A stretch of DNA of 64,000 nt from an uncultured Pelagibacteraceae bacterium. Lineage in GTDB: Bacteria; Pseudomonadota; Alphaproteobacteria; Pelagibacterales; Pelagibacteraceae. The stretch's first letter is position 1. Each line of letters starts with the position of its first letter. A program made the position numbers and the translations under genes. This document shows positions 14,122-23,207 of this stretch, piece by piece. The notes under the pieces were generated by a model that did no database searches, was not told the origin of the DNA, and saw only the letters and a program-made list of their open reading frames with translations. The stretch is from contig CACGBP010000003.1 in the NCBI GenBank assembly GCA_902571375.1, forward strand, positions 88,902 through 152,901, given 5' to 3'.

Positions 14122-14583
14122 ATGTCTTTAAGAGAAAGAATCGAAACTGAATATAAAAACGCTTTAAAATCCAAAGATAAAACCAAAATATCAACTTATA
14201 GGTTAATTTTATCATCTATTAAAGATTTAGATATTTCTAATAGATCTGGCCCAGATAAAAAAGAAACAGATGATGAAGATATAAAAAAATTATTTAAAAA
14301 GATGGTTAAACAAAGAGCCGAATCAATTGAGATTTATAAAAAAAATAATCGTTCAGACCTTTTAGAGATAGAGCAAAATGAATATGATATAATTAGCAAT
14401 TATTTACCCAAACAACTTAGCGAAGAAGATACAAAAAAAATATGTGAGGAAACTATATCTAAGCTAGGTGCTTCATCAATTAAGGATATGGGTAAGGTAA
14501 TGGGCGAGTTGAAAAAAAATTATGCAGATGAGTTAGATTTTGCAAAAGCTGGAGCTCTATTAAAACAATTATTAAATAAATAA
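14122..14583 (+). CDS. GatB/YqeY domain protein
   Basis: 153-aa YqeY family protein, related to the tail domain of the GatB subunit of Asp/Glu-tRNA amidotransferase. Family features visible are the N-terminal LRERIETEYKNALKSKDK, the RLILSSIKD segment, YLPKQLSEE, and the C-terminal IKDMGKVMGELKK...DFAKAGALLKQLL. Its job is not settled; a tRNA-related role is suggested by homology. The stop codon overlaps the dnaG start as TAATG, and the order carA-yqeY-dnaG-rpoD is a conserved alphaproteobacterial arrangement. Confidence 0.88.
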   Translation: MSLRERIETEYKNALKSKDKTKISTYRLILSSIKDLDISNRSGPDKKETDDEDIKKLFKKMVKQRAESIEIYKKNNRSDLLEIEQNEYDIISNYLPKQLSEEDTKKICEETISKLGASSIKDMGKVMGELKKNYADELDFAKAGALLKQLLNK

Positions 14584-16358
14584 TGAAATATCCAAAAGAA
14601 TATCTTGATGAAATTAAATTAAGGTTAAAAGTTTCAACAGTTGTTTCAAAAGTAGTAAGTTTGAAAAAACGAGGTAAAGAGTATGTAGGTCTTTCGCCAT
14701 TTAAAAATGAGAAGACACCTTCATTTACGGTTAATGATGAAAAAGAGTTTTACCATTGTTTTGCAACAGCCGAACATGGAAATATCTTTGATTTTGTAAT
14801 GAAAACACAAAATCTTAGATTTGGTGAGACAGTAAAACATTTAGCTAATCTAGCTGGAATGCAACCCTATATTTTTTCAAAACAAGATGAAGAAAGAGAA
14901 AAAAAATGGGAAACTTATAGTTCGATTTTTAGTCAGTACGTTGATTTTTATCATGAGGAACTTTTAAAGAATGAGTCATACGATTTTGTAAGAAAATATT
15001 TAAAAGATAGATCTATTAATAAAGATCAAGTGAAAAAATTTAAAATTGGCTATGTTCAAAAAAGTCCAAATTTTTTTGAAAAATTAAAAAATAATTTTAA
15101 AATTGAAGATATATTAGAAACAGGATTATTTTATTTAGATGAGAAAAAGAAAATTTATATCGAGAGATTTAGAAGTCGTTTAATTTTTCCAATAAATAAC
15201 ATTTCAGGAAAACCAATAGCTTTAGGTGGAAGAATAATTGAAAAAAGTGATTTTCTTGCAAAATATATTAATTCTCCTGAAACATCTTTTTTCAAAAAAG
15301 GTTCTAACTTATATAATTTAGACTCAGCAAGAAAATTATCAAATAAGTTAGAGAACATTTTTTTAGTCGAAGGATATATGGATGTTGTCGGCTTGAGCAC
15401 AAATGGAATAGAAAATTCTGTAGCAAACTTAGGCACTGCTTTAACTGAAAGACAGATAAACACATTAAATCAGTTTTATGACGATATAATAATATGTTTT
15501 GACGGGGATGAAAGTGGATATAAGGCTGCATTAAGAGCAGCAGAAAACTCTATAAAAGATTTAAAACCTGAGAAACAAATTTCTTTTTTATTTTTACCAG
15601 ATAAAGAAGATCCAGATACTTTTGTTAATAAAAATGGTAAAAATTATTTTATCGAATATTCAAAACAAAATAAAATTTCAATACATCAGTTTATATTTAG
15701 CCACTATAAAAAACATACATCCAATGATCCATCATCTATGGCTATTTTTGATAAAAAACTAAGGTCTGTTGCTAACACAATCAAAGACAACTATATAAAA
15801 AAATATGTTTTAGAATATTTTTTAGAAAAAATCTCCGATCTTTCTCCACATACTAGTCAAAGTAAAAAAAACTTTTACATTAAAAAAACTAAATCTTTAG
15901 AATCAACAAAAAAATATTTTAACGAAAGTAAATCTTTGACGGGAGTTGAGTTAAAAGAGTTCTCTTTGATTTATTTAGTTATAAATAACTTGGATTTAAT
16001 TAAAGAAAATATCTATTTGGTTGAAAACATTAAGTTGTTCACAGATGTTAACAAACAAATTTTTGAAAAAATATTATCCAAACTAAAATCAGGAGAAAAT
16101 TTTTTGATTGACCAATTAGATATTGACTCTCAATTAATAGATAAAATAATTAAGTTTGCACCTATTAAACACATCTTGAAAAACAAATCTAAAAATGACA
16201 ATGAGATTATTGAAATTTTAGATGATATTGGTAGAGACTTAAATAATTATGATTTAGAATTTAGGATTCAGGAATTAGAATCGAAGTTTTCAAGAGATTT
16301 AAGTGAGGCGACATTTAATGAGCTAAAAGAGCTAAAAAAAAAGCAAAATATCAATTAA
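14583..16358 (+). CDS. dnaG: DNA primase
   Basis: Synthesises RNA primers for replication. The 591-aa protein has the N-terminal zinc-ribbon region, the TOPRIM core (FLVEGYMDVVGL with the catalytic Glu, then CFDGDESGYKAA with the Asp pair), and a C-terminal helicase-binding region that aligns only loosely. The zinc ribbon is degenerate: GLSPFKNEKTPSF (37-49) and YHCFATAEHGN (57-67) have S38, K41, C59 and T62 where the standard C-H-C-C ligands sit, so three of four are gone. The rest of the domain is well conserved. It starts within the yqeY stop and is 66 nt from rpoD. Confidence 0.95.
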   Translation: MKYPKEYLDEIKLRLKVSTVVSKVVSLKKRGKEYVGLSPFKNEKTPSFTVNDEKEFYHCFATAEHGNIFDFVMKTQNLRFGETVKHLANLAGMQPYIFSKQDEEREKKWETYSSIFSQYVDFYHEELLKNESYDFVRKYLKDRSINKDQVKKFKIGYVQKSPNFFEKLKNNFKIEDILETGLFYLDEKKKIYIERFRSRLIFPINNISGKPIALGGRIIEKSDFLAKYINSPETSFFKKGSNLYNLDSARKLSNKLENIFLVEGYMDVVGLSTNGIENSVANLGTALTERQINTLNQFYDDIIICFDGDESGYKAALRAAENSIKDLKPEKQISFLFLPDKEDPDTFVNKNGKNYFIEYSKQNKISIHQFIFSHYKKHTSNDPSSMAIFDKKLRSVANTIKDNYIKKYVLEYFLEKISDLSPHTSQSKKNFYIKKTKSLESTKKYFNESKSLTGVELKEFSLIYLVINNLDLIKENIYLVENIKLFTDVNKQIFEKILSKLKSGENFLIDQLDIDSQLIDKIIKFAPIKHILKNKSKNDNEIIEILDDIGRDLNNYDLEFRIQELESKFSRDLSEATFNELKELKKKQNIN

Positions 16359-16424
16359 TCTCTATAAATTAGTAATGGATTTTTATATATTTGACATTAT
16401 ATAAGAGTCTTCAAATTTATTAGT

Positions 16425-18251
16425 GTGGAAAGAATAATTACAAAATCATTTGCAAGATTGATGGGTCGAGGGACCCATAGAGGCTTCATAACTTACGAAG
16501 AATTAAGTAAATCTCTTGGAAAAAGAAATCTTTCTGATGAAAATTTAGCTCAAGCGTTCATACATATTTTAAATGAAAATGTTACTTTAGTAGAAAAAAA
16601 ATCTGATTTTAAAGTTCTACGAAAAAAAGAAAATTCCTCTAAAGAAGAAGGTAAAACGATAGAAAAAAGTGATGACCCTATAAGAATGTATTTAAGAGAA
16701 ATGGGTGGAGTAGAGTTACTTTCTAGGGAGGGTGAGATTGCTATTGCCAAAAGAATTGAAGCTGGAAAAGATGTGATGTTAATTGCATTATCTCAAAGCC
16801 CAATAACTGCTCAACAGTTTTATGAATGGAATGAAAAGTTACAAAAAGATGAAATTTTAGTCAGAGAAATAATAGATATAGATACAAATTATATGGAGGA
16901 TGAGACTACGGGACCAAGTGCCAAACAGAAAAATGCTGGTGAGACTGATGGAGATGATAATGCTAGTGAAGATGGTGATGAAGATTTTAATCCAACTTTG
17001 GCAGCGATGGAGTCAGAGATTAAACCTAAAGTTTTAAAAACAATTAACACTCTGACAAAAGAATACACAAAACTTATAAAGTACCAAAATGAAAAATTAA
17101 TGTGTATCTTAAATTCGCAAGTATTTTCTCCAGCAAAAGAAAAAAATTATGAAAAGATTGTAAATGATGTTTTGGAAAATATAAAATCCTTACAGCTATC
17201 ACCGTCCGTATTAGAAGAATTAGTTCAAAAACATTATGTTGAAAACAAAAAGATTATATCACTCGAGGGTAACCTTTTAAGATTAGCAATGAATCAAAAT
17301 ATACCTAGAAATGAGTTTATTAAATTTTATATTGGTAATGAAATAAACCCAAATCTGAAAAAATTTTTAGACACAAATTCATCATGGAAACAGTTCTTTG
17401 CAAAAAACAAAGATCAATTTAAAAGTATCAGGGAAAATTTAATTGAAATTAGTCACAAACTTGGAATATCTGTCACTGACTTTAAAAAAATTGTAAGCAG
17501 AATTCAAAAAGGAGAAAAGGAATCTAGAATTGCTAAAAAAGAGATGGTTGAGGCAAATTTAAGACTAGTTATTTCGATAGCAAAAAAATACACTAATAGG
17601 GGTCTTCAATTTTTGGATTTAATTCAAGAGGGTAATATTGGCTTAATGAAGGCTGTAGACAAATTTGAATATAGAAGAGGTTATAAATTTTCAACATATG
17701 CAACTTGGTGGATTAGACAAGCGATAACAAGATCAATTGCAGATCAAGCGAGAACAATAAGAATCCCAGTCCATATGATTGAAACTATTAATAAAATCGT
17801 GAGAACTCAAAGATTAATTTTAAGCGAATTCGGTAGAGAAGCAACACCTGAAGAATTAGCAAAAAAATTAAGAATGCCATTAGACAAAGTTCGAAAAGTA
17901 TTAAAGATATCTAAAGAACCGGTTTCTTTGGAAAAACCAGTTGGAGATGAAGAGGATAGTAGTTTGGGTGATTTTATTGAGGACACAAAAGCATTGGCTC
18001 CCCTTGAGCAAGCAATAAAATCAAATTTAGGTGAAGCAACAACAAAAATACTGTCAACTCTTACACCACGTGAAGAAAGAGTTTTAAGAATGAGATTTGG
18101 TGTCGGTATGAATACTGATCATACTTTAGAAGAAGTGGGTTTACAGTTTTCGGTTACAAGAGAAAGAATTAGACAAATCGAAGCTAAAGCTTTGAGAAAA
18201 TTAAAACATCCTAGCAGATCAAAACAACTTAAAAGTTTCTTAGAGAGTTAA
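16425..18251 (+). CDS. rpoD: RNA polymerase primary sigma factor (sigma-70, RpoD)
   Basis: Housekeeping sigma factor of 608 aa. Order of parts: region 1.1 ([15 protein letters not shown]), region 1.2 ([19 protein letters not shown]), a non-conserved insert with an acidic stretch ([13 protein letters not shown]), regions 2.1-2.4 ([49 protein letters not shown]), region 3, and the region 4 helix-turn-helix ([23 protein letters not shown]). The start is GTG at 16425; the alignment of region 1.1 gives no reason for a later start. A TTGACA lies at 16391-16396, but no good -10 follows, so the gene is probably expressed with yqeY-dnaG. Confidence 0.96.
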   Translation: MERIITKSFARLMGRGTHRGFITYEELSKSLGKRNLSDENLAQAFIHILNENVTLVEKKSDFKVLRKKENSSKEEGKTIEKSDDPIRMYLREMGGVELLSREGEIAIAKRIEAGKDVMLIALSQSPITAQQFYEWNEKLQKDEILVREIIDIDTNYMEDETTGPSAKQKNAGETDGDDNASEDGDEDFNPTLAAMESEIKPKVLKTINTLTKEYTKLIKYQNEKLMCILNSQVFSPAKEKNYEKIVNDVLENIKSLQLSPSVLEELVQKHYVENKKIISLEGNLLRLAMNQNIPRNEFIKFYIGNEINPNLKKFLDTNSSWKQFFAKNKDQFKSIRENLIEISHKLGISVTDFKKIVSRIQKGEKESRIAKKEMVEANLRLVISIAKKYTNRGLQFLDLIQEGNIGLMKAVDKFEYRRGYKFSTYATWWIRQAITRSIADQARTIRIPVHMIETINKIVRTQRLILSEFGREATPEELAKKLRMPLDKVRKVLKISKEPVSLEKPVGDEEDSSLGDFIEDTKALAPLEQAIKSNLGEATTKILSTLTPREERVLRMRFGVGMNTDHTLEEVGLQFSVTRERIRQIEAKALRKLKHPSRSKQLKSFLES

Positions 18252-18259
18252 TTTTTAAA

Positions 18260-18334
18260 GGGCCGTTAGCTCAATAGTAGAGTACTGCATTGACATTGCA
18301 GGGGTAGTTGGAGCGTAACCAACACGGCCCACCA
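18260..18334 (+). tRNA. tRNA-Val (GAC) with unusual D- and T-loops
   Basis: Cloverleaf folded by hand. The acceptor stem GGGCCGT/ACGGCCC is fully paired and CCA is encoded (18332-18334). D-stem GCTC/GAGT, anticodon stem CTGCA/TGCAG, loop TTGACAT giving anticodon GAC (Val). T-stem GTTGG/CCAAC. Oddities: the D-loop is only AATAGTA (18273-18279), lacking G18; the T-loop is AGCGTAA (18312-18318) instead of the TTCRANY pattern, so T54, T55 and A58 are all changed. All five stems are sound, so this looks like a functional tRNA with an altered elbow and not a decayed copy. Confidence 0.85.
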
Positions 18335-18395
18335 AAGTATTTTTTTATCTTTAATTGATAACTTCTTTAAAATGTTATAACACTCTAATAATTCA

Positions 18396-18472
18396 GGGCC
18401 TGTAGCTCAGTTGGTTAGAGCAGTACACTCATAATGTATTGGTCCCAGGTTCGAGTCCTGGCGGGCCCACCA
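18396..18472 (+). tRNA. tRNA with anticodon CAT (elongator Met or Ile2)
   Basis: Standard cloverleaf: acceptor GGGCCTG/CGGGCCC with one T-G wobble, D-stem GCTC/GAGC with D-loop AGTTGGTTA, anticodon stem GTACA/TGTAT, loop CTCATAA with anticodon CAT, T-stem CCAGG/CCTGG with a canonical TTCGAGT loop, encoded CCA. CAT may be elongator methionine, or isoleucine-2 after lysidine modification; the acceptor lacks the C1-A72 mismatch of an initiator tRNA. It lies 61 nt after the tRNA-Val gene and just before the convergent mlaC. Confidence 0.92.
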
Positions 18473-18484
18473 ACATAAATAAAT

Positions 18485-19072
18485 TTAATTATTAGAAAAT
18501 TTTTTTAATGTTTCAAAAAGAACATTAATGTCACCATTATTAGTATCTAGAATTGATTTAAACTCTTCTTTTTGTGTTCTAGCTAAACTAAGTCCTTCTA
18601 TGATTAAATCTCTTATTAGAGGGTTTTCTTGATTTTTTGTATATATTCTCCAATCAATTTTGACCTCTGGTCTTTCAGAAGTGCCTTTAAGTATACTATT
18701 CACAATCGTATAATTTTTATTCAAAGCTTCTTTCCCAATTACATCTATTTCTGGGTTTGTGTATTCTGCCAATCTACTCGAAAAACTTTTTAAAAAATAT
18801 TGTTCAAAAAGTTTAGAGTATTTTTCTTTCATATCATTATTCAATTCTTTTCTTTTTGATCCTAAAGTATAAAAACCTATTCCTTTAATATCTACTGTCT
18901 CTTTAGCTATAATTTTTAATTTTTCAATTTTTTCCTCTTTACTTAAATTTTCACCTAAGATTTTTGAAGCTCTATTGACTGTTGATTGAACAAAAATATC
19001 TGGCTCTATTGTGAAAGCATTGTTTAAGCTTAAAAAATATATTAAAACTATAAAAAAAATTTTTTTTATCAT
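18485..19072 (-). CDS. mlaC: MlaC-type periplasmic phospholipid-binding protein
   Basis: 195-aa secreted protein of the MlaC/Ttg2D family that shuttles phospholipids between outer and inner membrane. It begins with a signal peptide (MIKKIFFIVLIYFLSLNNAFT). Family landmarks: a helical N-region with LSKEEKIEKL, FYTLGSKRKELNNDMKEKY, FEQYFLKSFSSRL, and the C-terminal VKIDWRIYTKN, IRDLIIEGLSLARTQKEEFKSIL. The next gene upstream in the same operon, mlaA, starts the same pathway. The mlaFED transporter genes are not in this window. The stop lies 12 nt from the convergent tRNA gene. Confidence 0.9.
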   Translation of the reverse strand: MIKKIFFIVLIYFLSLNNAFTIEPDIFVQSTVNRASKILGENLSKEEKIEKLKIIAKETVDIKGIGFYTLGSKRKELNNDMKEKYSKLFEQYFLKSFSSRLAEYTNPEIDVIGKEALNKNYTIVNSILKGTSERPEVKIDWRIYTKNQENPLIRDLIIEGLSLARTQKEEFKSILDTNNGDINVLFETLKKFSNN

Positions 19073-19096
19073 TACATCAATTTATTTGTTTGAATT

Positions 19097-19882
19097 CTAA
19101 TTATCTACTTCTTCCCAATCACTATCATTTTGAGTATTGGTAATTTTTTTAGTATTAAGAATTTTTTGTTGTCTATCTTGTAAGTATAAACTTTTGACTG
19201 AAGCATAAAAATCTAAAGAATTTTTTTCTAAGTTTTCGATTGCATCATAATTTTTGGCTCTAAAATCTATACCTTGAGTTGCCCTAGAATAATAATAGTC
19301 AGAGTCTTCAAAATAATGGTTATTATTGATTACAGTCGCAGAATACCATGGATCTCCACCAACAAAATTTACTAAACTTCCAGCCGTATCTCTAACGGTA
19401 CTTGGACCAAGAACTGGTAAAACAATATAACATCCAGGACCTACCCCTGCTTTAGCAAGAGATTGTCCGTAATCTTCTTTTTCATACTCAGAAAATCCCA
19501 TGTGATCAGCGGCATCAAATAAACCCAATATTCCAAATGTAGTATTGATTAAAAATCTTCCAGTATTAACCCCAGCTGTTTTGAAGTCCCCTTGAAGTAT
19601 ATTATTTGGAATTGTTACAAGGTTCGATAGATTGTCAAGTGAATTGCTTACGCCACTTTTAATTGGTGATGGCAAAGATTTATAAATGCCTGAGATGGGT
19701 TTGAATAAAACTTTATCTAATCCTTGATTAAGAGCAAATACACCTCTGTTAAACTTTTCAGAACAATCTTTTATTTCTGAAGGTTCATTTTTTTTCAATA
19801 AAAGCTCACCATCTGTTCCAGCACTTACATTTAGAGTTAGCGCAAGAGTTGTAATTACGATTATTGCAAATTTCTTTATCAT
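19097..19882 (-). CDS. mlaA: MlaA/VacJ family outer-membrane lipid-asymmetry protein
   Basis: 261-aa MlaA homologue, which removes mislocalised phospholipids from the outer leaflet of the outer membrane and hands them to MlaC. Family motifs are clear: EKFNRGVFALNQGLDKVLFKP, the GRFLINTTFGILGLFD membrane helix region, and the DYGQSLAKAGVGPGCYIVLPVLGPSTVRD signature. A hydrophobic signal sequence (MIKKFAIIVITTLALTLNVSAG) precedes the mature part, but no lipobox cysteine follows it, whereas E. coli MlaA is a lipoprotein. It is co-directional with mlaC, 24 nt upstream of it. Confidence 0.92.
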   Translation of the reverse strand: MIKKFAIIVITTLALTLNVSAGTDGELLLKKNEPSEIKDCSEKFNRGVFALNQGLDKVLFKPISGIYKSLPSPIKSGVSNSLDNLSNLVTIPNNILQGDFKTAGVNTGRFLINTTFGILGLFDAADHMGFSEYEKEDYGQSLAKAGVGPGCYIVLPVLGPSTVRDTAGSLVNFVGGDPWYSATVINNNHYFEDSDYYYSRATQGIDFRAKNYDAIENLEKNSLDFYASVKSLYLQDRQQKILNTKKITNTQNDSDWEEVDN

Positions 19883-19934
19883 TGTTGTTCTTATATTATA
19901 TAAAAAACTAAAGTAAATTAAGTATTTATAAAAA

Positions 19935-20678
19935 ATGAGCTTAAAAATAGGCCTAAATTTGTTGAAATATTACTCCATCAATTTTGATTTAACCAAAAGA
20001 AGTAAAAAAGAAATTAAATTCATAATTATTCATTATACGGGAATGAAAAAAGAGCCTTATGCAATCAAAAGATTATGTGATCCAAAAACAAAAGTAAGTT
20101 CACATTACTTTATCAGAAATAATGGCAAAATACTAAATCTTGTTCCAGATCTTTATAAAGCTTGGCATGCAGGTATCTCATATTGGAAGAATTACCGTTC
20201 ATTAAATCAATATTCTATAGGCATTGAAATTAATAACCCAGGGCATGACAACACATATAAAAAATTTTCTCCTAAACAAATCAATTCATTAATAAAACTT
20301 CTCAGATATCTTATAAAAAAATACAAGATTAATAAGAACAATGTTTTAGGGCATTCAGATATATCGCCTGATCGTAAAAAGGATCCTGGTGAAAAATTTC
20401 CATGGAAAAAATTAGCAAATCAGAATTTATGTAAATGGCATAAATTGAATGAAAGAAAAATTATGAAATTTCGAAATTCTAGGTTAAATAATTTTGAAAA
20501 AGAGTCATTTTTTAAAAATTTAAGATTTATTGGATATATGAAATTTTCAAAAAAAGATCCAAAGAGACTAGAGAAAAGTCTTATCAGTGCCTTTCAAAGA
20601 AGATTTAGACAAGATTTAATAAATGGAAAAATTGATAAAGAGTGTCTTTTAATAAGTGAAAATCTGCTAAAATCTTAA
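19935..20678 (+). CDS. N-acetylmuramoyl-L-alanine amidase (Amidase_2, AmpD/AmiD-like)
   Basis: Zinc amidase that cleaves between N-acetylmuramic acid and the stem peptide of peptidoglycan or anhydromuropeptides. The domain spans roughly residues 27-160: the first zinc ligand H33 (IIHYTG), SHYFIRNNGKI, WHAG (77-80), the catalytic Glu region SIGIEINNPG, then H140 (GHSDISP) and D150 (KKDPGEKFPW) as remaining ligands. The C-terminal ~85 residues (LNERKIMKF onward) resemble a peptidoglycan-binding helical tail. No signal peptide is obvious in the first 20 residues, so a cytoplasmic recycling role (AmpD-like) is as likely as a periplasmic one. Confidence 0.88.
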   Translation: MSLKIGLNLLKYYSINFDLTKRSKKEIKFIIIHYTGMKKEPYAIKRLCDPKTKVSSHYFIRNNGKILNLVPDLYKAWHAGISYWKNYRSLNQYSIGIEINNPGHDNTYKKFSPKQINSLIKLLRYLIKKYKINKNNVLGHSDISPDRKKDPGEKFPWKKLANQNLCKWHKLNERKIMKFRNSRLNNFEKESFFKNLRFIGYMKFSKKDPKRLEKSLISAFQRRFRQDLINGKIDKECLLISENLLKS

Positions 20679-20720
20679 ATATTGATCTTGAAATATAAAA
20701 ATTAAATTGTAAATTGTAAA

Positions 20721-21076
20721 AGCCAGATGAACGACTTATCGCTTTAAAAATTTAAAGAGGAAAGTCCGGACTCTACAAGGATACAGTGCCAGATAATACC
20801 TGGCGGGGGCAACCCTAGGGATAGTGCCACAGAAAATAAACCGCCATAACATGGCAAGGGTGAAAAGGTGTGGTAAGAGCGCACCGGTTCTATTGGTAAC
20901 AATGAACGCTGGAAAACCCCACTGGGAGCAAGACTAAGTAGAGATGACATTGTTTAAAAAACTAAAAGCCATCCTTGGCTAGTCATCAGGGTTAGTTGCT
21001 TGAGCTTAAGAGTGATCTTAAGCCTAGATAAATGATAAGTTTTAATGACAGAACCCGGCTTATAGTTCATCTGGCT
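20721..21076 (+). ncRNA. rnpB: RNase P RNA, bacterial type A
   Basis: Catalytic RNA that matures tRNA 5' ends. The termini pair perfectly over 12 nt (AGCCAGATGAAC at 20721-20732 with GTTCATCTGGCT at 21065-21076), forming P1. The universally conserved GAGGAAAGTCCGGAC is at 20757-20771 and the 3' counterpart ACAGAACCCGGCTTA at 21048-21062. A hairpin with CTTAAG arms sits just before the 3' conserved region. The mature ends are inferred from P1. The open frame antisense to it (20744-20950) is a shadow. Confidence 0.97.
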
Positions 21077-21167
21077 AAATCTCCCCCTAAATTAGATTGG
21101 CTTAAATGTTCACGTTTTGATTCACTTTTTAGCTTAAATTTATTACCTAAAGCAAAAACAGTATGTA

Positions 21168-21196
21168 TTGACTCTATTATTAAAAACCCATAATAT
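21168..21196 (+). promoter_or_regulatory. Promoter of the mraZ-ftsZ division cluster
   Basis: TTGACT at 21168-21173 (5 of 6 to the sigma-70 -35 box), a 17-nt spacer, and TAATAT at 21191-21196 (4 of 6 to the -10 box). It precedes mraZ by about 45 nt. The -10 element is embedded in the CCCA repeats, which is the expected layout for autorepression by MraZ. Confidence 0.6.
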
Positions 21197-21210
21197 CCCA
21201 TGTATTCCCA
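21187..21210 (+). promoter_or_regulatory. MraZ operator: three CCCA (TGGG) repeats at 10-nt period
   Basis: CCCA occurs at 21187-21190, 21197-21200 and 21207-21210, exactly 10 nt apart. Read on the minus strand this is TGGGN-N5-TGGGN-N5-TGGGN, the known MraZ recognition pattern of three TGGGN direct repeats with 5-nt spacers. The repeats overlap the -10 box and probable transcription start of the mraZ promoter. The orientation appears opposite to that remembered for E. coli; the arithmetic of the spacing is the main support. Confidence 0.7.
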
Positions 21211-21240
21211 AATATAAGGGAATAAAGGAATTTATGGTTT

Positions 21241-21696
21241 ATGTTTTTATCAACCTACGAAAACAAATTAGACAAAAAAGGAAGGGTGTCAGTGCCTGCA
21301 AGTTTTAGATCTTATTTATCTAACTTAGGATACAATGGAATAATTTGTTATCCATCCTTTAATAACCAATCAATAGAAGCATGGCCACAAGATAGAATTG
21401 AAAAAATTTCAAACACAATAGACTCGTTGAGTCCTTTTGAGGAAAAAAGAGATTTTTTTGCAACGTCAATATTATCTGAAAGTATAAATTTACAATTTGA
21501 TAGTGAAGGAAGAGTTTTACTTACTCAAAAATTATTAAAACATGCAAAAATAAAAAGCAACATGTTGTTTGTTGGTCAGGGAAAAACTTTCCAGATATGG
21601 GAACCAACAATATTTGAAAAATTTAAGACTAATGCCAGAAAAAAAGCAAACATAAATCGAGCGAGTCTTAAATGGGAGCATCAATTAAATAAATAA
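21241..21696 (+). CDS. mraZ: Transcriptional regulator MraZ
   Basis: 151-aa DNA-binding protein with two swapped-hairpin AbrB-type (SpoVT) repeats: [22 protein letters not shown] (residues 2-23) and a second one around [23 protein letters not shown], which ends with [15 protein letters not shown]. It represses the division cluster in E. coli by binding TGGGN repeats in its own promoter; such repeats are present at 21187-21210. It is the first gene of the cluster, and ftsZ follows after 14 nt. AGGA at 21227-21230 is the likely ribosome binding site. Confidence 0.95.
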   Translation: MFLSTYENKLDKKGRVSVPASFRSYLSNLGYNGIICYPSFNNQSIEAWPQDRIEKISNTIDSLSPFEEKRDFFATSILSESINLQFDSEGRVLLTQKLLKHAKIKSNMLFVGQGKTFQIWEPTIFEKFKTNARKKANINRASLKWEHQLNK

Positions 21697-21710
21697 CGGG
21701 GGATAAAAAA

Positions 21711-23177
21711 ATGACAATTAATTTTAAAGCACCAGAGATTAAAGAGTTACAGCCAAGACTTTTAGTAATGGGAATCGGCGGAGCAGGTGGAAATGCAATA
21801 AATGAAATGATTGATAACGGTATGCAAGGAGTAGAATTTATTGCTGTAAATACTGATGCTCAAGATTTAAAGCATAGTAAAGCAAAATCAAAAATCCAAA
21901 TTGGATTGAATTTAACTAAAGGATTGGGAGCAGGTGCAAAACTTGACATTGGTCAAGCTGCTGCTGATGAGTCTTTAAATGATATAGTTAACATTTTGCA
22001 AGGTGCAAACATGGTTTTTATTGCAGCTGGTATGGGTGGTGGAACTGGCACAGGTGCTGCACATGTAATAGCTAGAGCTGCGAAAGAATTAAATATACTT
22101 ACAGTAGGTGTTGTTACACTTCCTTTTTTATATGAAGGTCCATCAAGAATGAGAAGAGCACAACAAGGGCTTGAAGAACTAAGAAGGCACGTTGATACAA
22201 TCATAGTCATTCCTAATCAAAACTTATTTAAAATAGCAAATGAGCAAACTACATTTGAAGAGTCTTTTAACCTTTCGAATAATGTTTTGATGCATGGAGT
22301 ACAAAGTATAACTGATTTAATGGTTAGACCAGGATTGATTAACCTTGATTTTGCAGATGTTGAATCTGTTATGGCTTCAATGGGTAAAGCTATGATGGGA
22401 ACTGGAGAAGCAGAAGGTGAGGGAAGAGCAATGAAGGCTGCTGAGATGGCAATTAGTAATCAATTAATAGATGATTATACATTAAAAGGAGCAAAAGGAT
22501 TACTAGTTAATATAACTGGTGGAAAAGATTTAAAACTTTTTGAAGTTGATGAAGCAGTAAACAAGGTAAGAGCCGAGGTGGATCCTGAAGCAGAATTGAT
22601 AATTGGTGCCATTACTGACCCCGAGCTTGATGGCAAGATGAGAGTTTCTATTGTTGCTACATCTTTAGACGGACAACAACCTGAAACTAAATCAGTTATT
22701 AATATGGTTCATCGTATACAAAACCGTAATCCAGGATACTCTGATTTTACCTCTAATAATGGAACAGCTGCATTTAGTTTTTCTAACACAAGCTCGAATC
22801 CTATTTCCCATGGAGCAAATGCTCTTAAACTTGAAAATGAGATAGTTTCAGAAAACATTGATAAAAATGAATCTGTGGATAATGTCAATCAACAATATCA
22901 CGAAGAGTTATTAAAAAATCAAGAAATTGAAAATATTCTTGGAGATGAGTTTGATCAAAATGAAACTTCATTTTCACAGGAAGCTATTGAAACAACAGAG
23001 CCAGAACAGAATATTTCAAATGATTTAAAAGAATTTGGTGTAGATACAAATGAACCAGATTTATTTAATTCAGAAAATCAGTCATCTAATACAGAAGACT
23101 TACTTGGGGAAAATGATGATGACAGTGATGAAGATGATCTTGAAATTCCCGCATTTTTAAGAAGACAAAAAAATTAA
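21711..23177 (+). CDS. ftsZ: Cell division protein FtsZ
   Basis: Tubulin-like GTPase that forms the division ring; 488 aa. The GTP-binding signature [11 protein letters not shown] is intact, as are the N-terminal [15 protein letters not shown] and the T7-loop [11 protein letters not shown] with the catalytic Asp. A long acidic, low-complexity linker (about residues 345-470, rich in E, N and D) leads to the C-terminal conserved peptide [14 protein letters not shown], which normally binds FtsA and ZipA. A strong ribosome binding site (GGGGGAT) precedes the ATG. The location is unusual: between mraZ and rsmH, at the front of the cluster, not at its end after ftsA. Confidence 0.98.
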   Translation: MTINFKAPEIKELQPRLLVMGIGGAGGNAINEMIDNGMQGVEFIAVNTDAQDLKHSKAKSKIQIGLNLTKGLGAGAKLDIGQAAADESLNDIVNILQGANMVFIAAGMGGGTGTGAAHVIARAAKELNILTVGVVTLPFLYEGPSRMRRAQQGLEELRRHVDTIIVIPNQNLFKIANEQTTFEESFNLSNNVLMHGVQSITDLMVRPGLINLDFADVESVMASMGKAMMGTGEAEGEGRAMKAAEMAISNQLIDDYTLKGAKGLLVNITGGKDLKLFEVDEAVNKVRAEVDPEAELIIGAITDPELDGKMRVSIVATSLDGQQPETKSVINMVHRIQNRNPGYSDFTSNNGTAAFSFSNTSSNPISHGANALKLENEIVSENIDKNESVDNVNQQYHEELLKNQEIENILGDEFDQNETSFSQEAIETTEPEQNISNDLKEFGVDTNEPDLFNSENQSSNTEDLLGENDDDSDEDDLEIPAFLRRQKN

Positions 23178-23207
23178 TGGTCTTCAAAAAAATAAATGGA
23201 AGCCACC

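Noticed and set aside
16391..16420. Promoter for rpoD from TTGACA at 16391
   Set aside because: No acceptable -10 at 16-18 nt, and the start site would fall almost on the GTG.
20744..20950. 68-aa open frame on the minus strand
   Set aside because: It is antisense to the conserved core of RNase P RNA and has no protein-like features.
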